From assembly GCA_013361015.1 (NCBI GenBank), contig JABWAN010000166.1, positions 1 to 8,479 of the forward strand: 8,479 nucleotides of DNA, in the 5' to 3' direction. The DNA comes from Candidatus Zhuqueibacterota bacterium. Its GTDB lineage: Bacteria > Zhuqueibacterota > Zhuqueibacteria > Zhuqueibacterales > Zhuqueibacteraceae. Below are positions 1 through 5,417 of this stretch, one piece after another. Every line of letters starts with the position of its first letter. Position 1 is the first letter of the stretch. The position numbers and the translations under genes were made by a program. Under the pieces are notes generated by a model. The model saw only the letters and a program-made list of their open reading frames with translations, did not search any database and had not been told where the DNA came from.

Positions 1-1
1 T

Positions 2-979
2 TCGCAAACCGGCGATCGCATTTATGTAGATGGCAGAATGCGGCCGCATCGTTCGGTGGAGTCCCGGTTTAAAATTACCGTGCCTGCCACCTTCACTCTG
101 GATCTCAGCACGCAAGGAGGCGATATTTCCATCGATCGCGTGAAGGGCAACACGACGTTGCGCACTTCCGGCGGCAATATTGAATTGCTGAGCACCGGCG
201 GCATTGTGAAAGCCAAAACCTCCGGTGGTGACGTGGTCGTTCGCGATGCTGAGGGCACTGTGGACGCCAAAACTTCCGGCGGCGATATGGAGCTGGAACG
301 CATTAAAGGGCGGCTTGATGCCACCACTTCCGGCGGCAACATCACTTTGCGTTCCGCAGATAAAGAAGTGAACTTGCGCACGAGCGGCGGCGACATTGAA
401 ATTCTCGAGGTCGGCGGCAATATCATCGCGAGCACTTCCGGCGGTGACGTGCATGTGGAAAACACCAGCGGCAATGTCGAGGTTTCTACCTCCGGCGGCG
501 ATTTGGTTTTGCGCGACATCAAAGGCGAGCTCCAAGCCGGAACCTCGGGTGGCGATATTCGCGCGGAGCGCTTGCACGCTGCCAGCCGTTTGAAAACTTC
601 CGGCGGCGACATTTCCGTGCGCGCCTTGATGGCCAGCTTGGACGCGTCGACCTCCGGCGGCAATGTAGAGGTGGCAATGACGCTGGTGGATTTCAAAAAG
701 CCGCACAGCCTTGCGCTCAGCAGCAGCGGCGGTGATATTGAATTGACGATCCCGGAAAAATTGCCCGCAAAGATTTTTGCCGAAATTTATCTGGAAAGCA
801 AGTGGGGCTGGGGCGAACGCTACGATATATCTTCGGACTTCCCGCTTAAAATCGAGCGCGGCGAAGGCGAGCGCCGCTCCGCAGAATACATTCGCGGCCA
901 AGGCGAAATCAACGGCGGCGGCGATCCCGTCACGCTGAAAACCAGCGCGGGAAATATTACGATTCGAAAAGGGCGCTGA
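2..979 (+). CDS. DUF4097-type 18-residue-repeat protein (5' end outside window)
   Basis: The frame is open from the left edge: codons before the first ATG (position 38) read SQTGDRIYVDGR, which fits this family, so the gene starts upstream and about 325 residues are visible. The centre is a tandem array of 18-residue units each opening with T-S-G-G-[DN], ten complete units from position 110, followed by degenerate units (SSSGGDIEL, KTSAGNITIRK). Such arrays in DUF4097/putative-adhesin proteins are predicted to form a right-handed beta-solenoid. The C-terminus, with INGGG and a final SAGNITIRKG, is the usual family ending. The biochemical role is not known. Members are often described as envelope-associated or adhesin-like, but no signal peptide can be judged here because the N-terminus is missing. 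The gene ends 51 bases before a strong terminator, so it is probably last in its transcript. The family assignment is firm; the function is not. Confidence 0.85.
   Translation, partial: SQTGDRIYVDGRMRPHRSVESRFKITVPATFTLDLSTQGGDISIDRVKGNTTLRTSGGNIELLSTGGIVKAKTSGGDVVVRDAEGTVDAKTSGGDMELERIKGRLDATTSGGNITLRSADKEVNLRTSGGDIEILEVGGNIIASTSGGDVHVENTSGNVEVSTSGGDLVLRDIKGELQAGTSGGDIRAERLHAASRLKTSGGDISVRALMASLDASTSGGNVEVAMTLVDFKKPHSLALSSSGGDIELTIPEKLPAKIFAEIYLESKWGWGERYDISSDFPLKIERGEGERRSAEYIRGQGEINGGGDPVTLKTSAGNITIRKGR
110..649 (+). repeat. In-frame tandem repeat, ten 54-bp units
   Basis: Ten consecutive 54-bp units each begin with codons for TSGG (TQGG in the first), at 110, 164, 218 and so on every 54 bases. 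An eleventh, diverging unit starts at 650. The TSGG codons are well conserved in DNA (acttccggcggc-like) while the other 13 or 14 codons vary, so selection acts on the turn motif of the protein. All units keep exactly 18 residues, with no indel. Confidence 0.9.
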
Positions 980-1030
980 CAAAATCCGGCGGGCGAGCCA
1001 CACCCCAATGGACGCTTCGCCCGCTCACGG

Positions 1031-1082
1031 CAAATCCCACAGAAATGCTCTCTGAAGTTGCATTTCTGTGGGATTTGTTTTT
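1031..1082 (+). terminator. Rho-independent terminator of the DUF4097-type gene
   Basis: Positions 1031-1048 and 1060-1077 are perfect reverse complements (18 bp) around an 11-base loop, followed directly by five T (1078-1082). It lies 51 bases past the stop codon at 979. The stem is long for a terminator, but the hairpin plus T run is unambiguous. Confidence 0.88.
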
Positions 1083-1142
1083 ATGTGGGTGAATCTGTTT
1101 ACTCTACAGAAAGCGTTTTCATTTCCAAAGGGCAAAAGTAGC

Positions 1143-1220
1143 CAGCGTTGCTGAATAGCTCTCTGAATGAGAACTGGTGAAGACCAGTGAAAGCCGGTGT
1201 GCGATTGCTGCCGGCTTTTC
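1143..1220 (+). promoter_or_regulatory. Cluster of consecutive hairpins, possible structured RNA
   Basis: Four short inverted repeats follow one another with little spacing: CAGC-GTT-GCTG (1143-1153), TCTC-TGAAT-GAGA (1160-1172), ACTGGT-GAAG-ACCAGT (1173-1188), and AAAGCCGG / CCGGCTTT (1190-1197 with 1211-1218). The last is followed by TTC and an AT-rich stretch and could itself act as a weak terminator. The second and third stems abut exactly, as stacked helices do in structured RNAs. I could not match it to a riboswitch consensus I know (cobalamin, FMN, c-di-GMP, TPP and SAM considered). It could be a 5' leader of the next gene or only a second terminator region for the previous one. Confidence 0.35.
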
Positions 1221-1285
1221 TAATTTTGTAACGAAAATTTTTTTCTGCACGCGCGCGGTGATGCTGCAATTACGCAGTATGTCGG

Positions 1286-1316
1286 TATATTCTGATGATT
1301 GCATTTCAACGCGGAG
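1286..1316 (+). promoter_or_regulatory. Possible -10 box and Shine-Dalgarno that favour a GTG start at 1322
   Basis: TATATT at 1286-1291 resembles a -10 box, although no good -35 lies 16-18 bases upstream. GGAG at 1313-1316 is a Shine-Dalgarno match five bases before the GTG at 1322. The upstream in-frame ATG at 1295 has no such site and would lie only four bases after the -10 candidate. Confidence 0.4.
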
Positions 1317-1321
1317 CGTTT

Positions 1322-2263
1322 GTGCGGACCAGCATCATCTATCATAAAACCGGCCGGTTTGAAGTGGAAACCGGGAGCACGATTCTGGAGGCTTCCAAAT
1401 GTTTGGGGTTGTTTCATGACTGCCACTGCGACGGAACTGGACAGTGCCTAAGTTGCGTGGTGTGGATTCTTGGGGGAGAGCAAAACTGTTCGCCGGTGGA
1501 AAAACATGAAGCACAAATCTTGGCCGCACACCATCTCCGCCCTCCCATTCGCCTGGCATGCACGACAAAGATTCTCGGCCCGATTCGATTGCAAATCTTA
1601 GTGCGCGAAGAAAGTGAAGTCACAGCCATGATGAGCAACCCTTCTCAAATTATGCCCCCGTTGCCCGGAACCCAGCTTCCGCTCGTGCTTATGAAAACCA
1701 CGTTGCATGGTTTCGAGGTGTTTGCGGTAAATAGTCTGCCGCATGACAGCGTGCGCATACTGCACCAATTCCGTAGCACGCTCGAAACATTGCTACGGGA
1801 ACATGGCGGCCAAATTATCGAAACGCACGGCGCTAGTGTGCTGGCGGTGTTTGGCCTCGAAGGCGAAATTCGCGATGCCATCAACAGCGCCGTTGGGTGC
1901 TCCCGTCGCCTGAGTGTGGCATGCAAAGAACTGAAGGAATATCTCACGCGGCATTTTGAAGCGAATGTGGGTTTGGGAATCGGCTTGCACGTGGGGTTGA
2001 CGACCGTGGGGAAGATCGGCAGTGCACCACGGGAACAATGGGTGGTGCTCGGCGAAACACGGCAAATCACCGAGCAGTTGCTCAAATTAACAGGAGCCGC
2101 CAAAGCGGATATACTCGTCTCGGAGCCGGTCTTCGCCTTGATTCGCGATCGCTTCCCAATCAAACGCGCCTTCAGTGCGCGCATGCCGGGCAAGGAGCAG
2201 CGCAGCAATGTTTTCGAGGTGCAAGCGCAAAGCACCGGGTTTGTGATGGAGATGGCGGCGTAG
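1322..2263 (+). CDS. [2Fe-2S] ferredoxin-class III nucleotide cyclase fusion, catalytically degenerate
   Basis: Residues about 4-95 form a [2Fe-2S] ferredoxin domain: the cluster ligands read C36-x5-C42-x2-C45 and C80 (in RLAC), an adrenodoxin-like spacing, with ENLSP-like EQNCSP between. Residues about 119-300 align with class III adenylate/guanylate cyclases: HGF, GGQII, SVLAVFG, GLGIGLHVG, VGKIGS and VVLGE are all recognisable. The catalytic residues are not conserved. The first metal Asp (FADxxGF) is Thr127, the second (IGDAVMAVFG) is Ala171, the substrate Lys before it is Glu167, and the Asn and Arg of GDxVNxAxRL are Gln248 and Gln252. Ferredoxin-cyclase fusions are a known architecture; here I infer a cluster-sensing pseudo-enzyme or partner subunit. 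No membrane segment or signal peptide is visible, so it is probably cytoplasmic. I chose GTG 1322 for its Shine-Dalgarno and because the ferredoxin fold starts at once; ATG 1295 would add nine residues. Confidence 0.8.
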   Translation: MRTSIIYHKTGRFEVETGSTILEASKCLGLFHDCHCDGTGQCLSCVVWILGGEQNCSPVEKHEAQILAAHHLRPPIRLACTTKILGPIRLQILVREESEVTAMMSNPSQIMPPLPGTQLPLVLMKTTLHGFEVFAVNSLPHDSVRILHQFRSTLETLLREHGGQIIETHGASVLAVFGLEGEIRDAINSAVGCSRRLSVACKELKEYLTRHFEANVGLGIGLHVGLTTVGKIGSAPREQWVVLGETRQITEQLLKLTGAAKADILVSEPVFALIRDRFPIKRAFSARMPGKEQRSNVFEVQAQSTGFVMEMAA

Positions 2264-2363
2264 AGGCTTTTTGTAATGGCTAGCCGAACGACCAGCTTTT
2301 TGAAATTCTTTCTTGCGTGATAATTCTTTTTCGACAGAATGTTGTTGGGCGTGAATTCAATGC
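2264..2363. other. Convergent intergenic gap without a clear terminator
   Basis: Two genes converge here, stop codons 100 bases apart. I see only weak pairing: the palindrome GGCTAGCC near 2279-2286 and a 5-bp stem ATTCT/AGAAT (2323-2327 with 2336-2340). T-rich runs are present, but no convincing GC-rich hairpin precedes them. Confidence 0.4.
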
Positions 2364-3689
2364 CTAGTTCACGCGCAACTTTTTTGCCACCACCCGTTTT
2401 ATCTGCTCCCGATTCACCCAACCTGATTTGTTCCCCGCGAATTTAATTTGATACCACTCGCCTTGTTGGCGCGCCACTTCATAGCGCCCGCCGGTCCGCA
2501 ACATACCCAATCCTTTGAATGAAGCTCCCGGCCCGGAACGCACGACTACTTTCTTTGCAGTGGCGGTAACATACTGTTTGCCGAAATTTTCATCCTTCTT
2601 TGTCGAAGGCAGTGTCGGCTTAATTGCATCGGAAGCCTCAAGTGGAAGCGAGTCCGTGTTGGTGGAACTGAGCATCGAGAAAGAAGACATTTCATTATCA
2701 CCCGAACGCGAGGCAAAATCACTGTCACCTTCTCTTTGCGCGCTGCGCTTCACTCTGCCGAACTCCACCGTGAGCGAAAGCGCATGGCCGTCTTTGTTGA
2801 GGCCGTCTTGCACCGCAAAGTTATAATCCAGCCTCACGAGAGAAGTCGCCACGGGAATCTCGAAACCGAGCCCGGTGTTGAAGGCATTTTGCGAATAGCC
2901 GAGGCGCAACGGCAGCACTCGCACGAGCCGCAATTCCGAACCGACGCGAAAGGCGCCGTTATTTTGCTGCGCAACGTTTTGCGAGGAAGAATAATGATAA
3001 TCCACGGTCACCAAATACTGCGGCGAAAACTGCAAACCCATGCCGAGCATGAAGGTTTTGGGAAATTTTTCTTGCCGCCCGCTGCTCCAGCGATAGTTCG
3101 AGATGAAATCCTGCCAATGGCCGCCAAACGAAAGCATGGGCGTGGGCTTGATTAAAAAGCCGAGCGAGGCGGAATAGCCGAAAGCACTTTCATTAAAAAG
3201 GTTTTGATGCACGAGCTTCACGCCCGAACCGGCGTACAACCATGAATTCACATGATAGCCCCACATGAGTGCAAAGGCATTCTCGTCGTCCGAAAAATAA
3301 TCGTCGGGGTTCGTGGTGTTGGTCTGCCGTGCCTCAATGCCGCCCGTGCGGAAGCCGGTCCACCCCAAGCCCAGCGCGTGATTCGCTCCCAACGGCATTG
3401 TTGTGCCCGCGAAAGTGAAGTTGCGATCGAAGCTGTAGCGACGCTGCGTGAGGGCCACTTGCCATGCCGGTGAAATGGCCAATGCGGCCGGGTTCCAATA
3501 AATCGCTTCCGGCCCGCTCGCCGCGGCAACGTAAGCATCGCCCATGCTGCCGGCGCGTGCGCCAATTCCCATGCGCATGAACGCTCCGGCGCTGCCGAGG
3601 CTTTGCGCAATACTGTGGGAAGCGAGGCCGATGAGGCATGTGGCAAATACAACCGGGAAAATTCGAAACGAAAAAGAATGGAAGTTCAT
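2364..3689 (-). CDS. PorV/PorQ-family outer-membrane barrel with C-terminal SH3 domain
   Basis: The start at 3689 gives a 441-residue protein with a classic signal peptide (residues 1 to about 29: FRIFPVVFATCLIGLA core, cleavage near SIAQ). A TTG 14 codons upstream would bury it. Residues about 30-312 match the PorV/PorQ (UPF0164) barrel family: the opening SAGAFMRMGIGARAGSMGDA (31-50) and AIYWNPAAL (62-70) are hallmarks, followed by alternating beta-strand segments ending SLTVEFGRV. Residues about 313-370 are a polar Ser/Asp/Lys linker. Residues about 373-433 form a bacterial SH3 domain (VRSGPGASFKGLGMLRTG, WYQIKF, GWVNREQI). Family members sit in the outer membrane, and PorV shuttles T9SS cargo. 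The SH3 tail would face the periplasm and could bind peptidoglycan (inferred). It lies 76 bases downstream of a T9SS-like cargo gene on the same strand, so the two are probably co-transcribed. Whether it is a true PorV or another family member is open. Confidence 0.82.
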   Translation of the reverse strand: MNFHSFSFRIFPVVFATCLIGLASHSIAQSLGSAGAFMRMGIGARAGSMGDAYVAAASGPEAIYWNPAALAISPAWQVALTQRRYSFDRNFTFAGTTMPLGANHALGLGWTGFRTGGIEARQTNTTNPDDYFSDDENAFALMWGYHVNSWLYAGSGVKLVHQNLFNESAFGYSASLGFLIKPTPMLSFGGHWQDFISNYRWSSGRQEKFPKTFMLGMGLQFSPQYLVTVDYHYSSSQNVAQQNNGAFRVGSELRLVRVLPLRLGYSQNAFNTGLGFEIPVATSLVRLDYNFAVQDGLNKDGHALSLTVEFGRVKRSAQREGDSDFASRSGDNEMSSFSMLSSTNTDSLPLEASDAIKPTLPSTKKDENFGKQYVTATAKKVVVRSGPGASFKGLGMLRTGGRYEVARQQGEWYQIKFAGNKSGWVNREQIKRVVAKKLRVN

Positions 3690-3765
3690 CTCAATATCCA
3701 AAAATATTCCGAATGGTTTGTCGCACCTCAAAGAGGCGCCGCCAAGCTTTCTGAATCAACATACC

Positions 3766-4401
3766 CTACGGCATCACGACGACTTTGACGACGCTCCTTT
3801 GGTTCTGTGTTTTTACCTCGACATAGTACAATCCCGGCGAAACTTGCACGCCGTTCAAATCCGTGCCGTCCCACACCTCACCGAGATTTTCTCCGGCGGA
3901 GCGTTGCACTTGATCGAGCACGGTTTTAATCAAATCGCCTTTCACGTCGTAGACATTAATGCTCACGCGGCCCGGGTCGGCAAGATAGTACCGCACCGTG
4001 GTGGCTCCGTTGCCGGCGCGAAAAGGATTGGGAAAATTGTACGTTCGTTCTAAAGTTTTTTCATTGCTAGGCAGGGTCGTATCTCCTCCCGCGGCTGCCG
4101 GCAACACGACTTCCTGTGAATGCGCGCTTTCATTGCCGCTGGCATCATACGCGGTGACCGCGAGATAGTACGTTTTGTCGCGCGGCAAACTATCCAAGCT
4201 ATAGCGCGTGCGTTTGCCGACATTGACGACCGTGTTGTACTGCTTCGGCTTCTCGCCGATATAGACTTTGTATCCCGCAAGATCGCGCTCGACATTTGGC
4301 TGCCAAAGTAATGTGGCTGCGGCCAAGCAATTCGGCCACAGCTTGCGCCAATATGAGAGAAAGTTCCTATTCCAAAAATCCATGATAGTGCGTGTGAACA
4401 T
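3766..4401 (-). CDS. Small secreted-type protein: fibronectin III domain plus FlgD/T9SS-like C-terminal domain
   Basis: The 211-residue protein has a fibronectin type III domain at about 29-101 (LLWQPNVERDLAGYKVYIG, then YYLAVTAYDASGNES), a short linker, and a C-terminal domain at about 118-211 of the FlgD-Ig/T9SS type A sorting type: YNFPNPF, VSINVYDVKGDLIKTV, WDGTDLNGVQVSPGLYYVEV and a final VVKVVVMP. In T9SS bacteria such a tail directs cargo across the outer membrane to the surface. There is no enzymatic passenger domain. The N-terminus (MFTRTIMDFWNRNFLSYWRK) is expected to be a signal peptide, and CLAAAT looks like a cleavage region, but the hydrophobic core is poor, so the leader may be altered or the start misjudged. 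The gene precedes the PorV-like gene on the same strand and may be exported or displayed with its help. Domain calls are confident; the role is not. Confidence 0.78.
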   Translation of the reverse strand: MFTRTIMDFWNRNFLSYWRKLWPNCLAAATLLWQPNVERDLAGYKVYIGEKPKQYNTVVNVGKRTRYSLDSLPRDKTYYLAVTAYDASGNESAHSQEVVLPAAAGGDTTLPSNEKTLERTYNFPNPFRAGNGATTVRYYLADPGRVSINVYDVKGDLIKTVLDQVQRSAGENLGEVWDGTDLNGVQVSPGLYYVEVKTQNQRSVVKVVVMP

Positions 4402-4787
4402 GTTTTGAACAATAAGAATCCATTGGGCTACACGACCCAGAGAAGATTTTCCATTGACAATACAAAACGTGCGCCACCAAGCTCCGCTTGCAGGCGCAGC
4501 AATATGCGCGGCTATTTTTTTGGAATTAGTGGAGATTCAAGCAAGCAAGTTTGCTCGCGATTACATTCATGTGCGACCGCGCCTCGTGCGCAAATTCCGA
4601 TTCGTGATTGCCGGAAGAGGAAATTACGTTTTTCGCGCGAGACCGATTGGCTTACCTTGAACACGAATTGCAATGACGAGACGCCGGTGACGCCAAACTG
4701 TAAAGTACGCCCCACAGTTTTCATAAAGCCGCAAAATGTCTCGGGCCCGTGTGCCAGCCGCACGGCTTTCGGGGTAATATGCATCGC

Positions 4788-4844
4788 GTCTTTTGGCTTT
4801 GTCGCTGCTCGTTCTGGCGTGTCATCTGCGTTTGTTTACCGAGG
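4788..4844 (+). repeat. Arm A of a diverged inverted repeat pair
   Basis: Read on the plus strand, this 57-base stretch resembles the reverse complement of 5089-5145. Both begin GTCTTTTGG, share GTCG(C/T)TGCT in the middle (after one single-base gap) and TCTGCGTTTG versus TCTCCGCTTG near the end, and finish with an identical 13-mer TTGTTTACCGAGG (4832-4844). By eye roughly three quarters of positions agree, with small indels in the centre. Confidence 0.6.
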
Positions 4845-5088
4845 GGGCTAGTTCAACGAGGTGACATAAAGCGCTGCGCAGATTTCAAAGAGCCAAAGCC
4901 TGTGCTTTCATGCAAGGCGACGAGCACCAGCGAGCAAACCACCAAACCACGGCGATGTCACTCAGAAGAAATTTGAACGGTCGCTTTTATAAGGGGGCTT
5001 GAGGACGATGATCAATTTCAAATTCATTGTGACACGTTGCGGGCGCGCACATGCTTTCGGCTCCAAGCCACCTCGCGCGCAGAGGCCA

Positions 5089-5145
5089 CCTCGGTAAACA
5101 AGCGGAGAACGCCCCTCGGTGCAGCAACGACAGAACCCAAAAGAC
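5089..5145 (-). repeat. Arm B of a diverged inverted repeat pair
   Basis: This is the partner of 4788-4844 in inverted orientation; the identical 13-mer is at 5089-5101. Just beside it the nonamer GCCACCTCG occurs twice, 18 bases apart (5067-5075, 5085-5093), with a near copy GCCCCTCGG at 5111-5119. CCTCGGTG (5114-5121) is the reverse complement of CACCGAGG (5206-5213). This suggests a dispersed, repeat-prone intergenic element rather than a gene. Confidence 0.6.
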
Positions 5146-5240
5146 CAACCCTAGCAGTGCGCGTTGAATCTCAGAGCCATTGAGCCGCAACCGTGTTACG
5201 TTTTCCACCGAGGCGGACTACAAAACCGCCGAATTACCGC

Positions 5241-5269
5241 TTGACACAATTGCAAAAAAAATGTATTAT
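5241..5269 (+). promoter_or_regulatory. Sigma70-type promoter of the pyr operon
   Basis: A perfect -35 TTGACA (5241-5246) is separated by exactly 17 bases from a -10 TATTAT (5264-5269), giving an expected transcription start around 5276. It is the best promoter in the window. It places the transcript start downstream of the longest possible pyrR reading frame, so translation cannot begin before about 5276. Confidence 0.85.
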
Positions 5270-5294
5270 GCCCACGCTTATGCGAACCCACCTG

Positions 5295-5354
5295 AAGCCT
5301 TTTTCTGTGTCTCAGATTTTGCCTCTTTATCGAGGCGCAGGGAAAGGTTTTTCT
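5295..5354 (+). promoter_or_regulatory. Attenuator-like hairpin in the pyrR leader
   Basis: Positions 5295-5307 (AAGCCTTTTTCTG) can pair with 5338-5350 (CAGGGAAAGGTTT) over 13 positions including three G-U pairs. The 3' arm runs into five T (5348-5352) followed by CT. Inside lies a second stem, GCCTC (5321-5325) with GAGGC (5332-5336), closing a six-base loop. Another small stem TTGCC-CCA-GGCAA follows (5356-5368). The position, between promoter and pyrR, is where PyrR-controlled attenuators occur in Bacillus. The loop does not match the Bacillus PyrR-binding loop consensus, so the mechanism is inferred. Confidence 0.42.
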
Positions 5355-5417
5355 ATTGCCCCAGGCAAAACGCGTAGTGCTATGAACCGTTACACAACTT
5401 CGCATGTCGCTCCCAGG

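Larger units (their letters stand above)
4402..5240. other. Long intergenic region without a recognisable gene
   Basis: This divergent gap of about 840 bases separates the minus-strand envelope genes from the pyr operon. Open frames exist (for example 4405-4851 plus, 4512-4784 minus, 4987-5208 minus), but their translations are rich in Cys, Arg and Ser, resemble no family I know, and lack good starts. It contains two related 57-base arms in inverted orientation (4788-4844 and 5089-5145), the heptamer pair GTGACAT (4861-4867) / ATGTCAC (4955-4961), and a small hairpin AGCAA-GT-TTGCT near 4545. I found no clear promoter for the minus-strand gene starting at 4401. Confidence 0.6.

Noticed and set aside
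110..649. Regular repeats suggesting a CRISPR array
   Set aside because: Units are contiguous 54-bp coding repeats with no unique spacers, and they translate into one continuous family protein.
22..696. A 224-codon minus-strand frame full of SPPEV repeats
   Set aside because: It is the antisense shadow of the 54-bp repeats: any repeat that is a multiple of three keeps other frames open. The plus-strand protein is a recognisable family.
1190..1220. A tRNA or known riboswitch in the hairpin cluster
   Set aside because: No cloverleaf with a proper anticodon arm or T loop can be drawn, and the conserved cores of cobalamin, FMN and c-di-GMP riboswitches are absent.
1645..2421. A 258-codon minus-strand frame
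   Set aside because: It overlaps the ferredoxin-cyclase gene in antisense, with low-complexity Ser/Arg/Cys-rich translation and no family resemblance.
4454..4482. TTGACA in the long intergenic region as a promoter
   Set aside because: No -10 box at suitable spacing on the plus strand, and the minus-strand reading TTGTCA also lacks a partner.
4405..4851. A 148-codon plus-strand frame in the long intergenic region
   Set aside because: It begins with TTG, lacks a ribosome binding site, and its Cys/Arg/Ser-rich translation matches nothing; its end lies in repeat arm A.
4987..5208. A 73-codon minus-strand frame
   Set aside because: It runs through repeat arm B and reads similarly to the translation of arm A, which is explained by the DNA repeat rather than a protein family.
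5193..5417. The longest upstream extension of pyrR, starting at 5193
   Set aside because: The first part lies upstream of and across the promoter at 5241-5269, so it cannot be translated from that transcript, and PyrR homology starts only near 5440.
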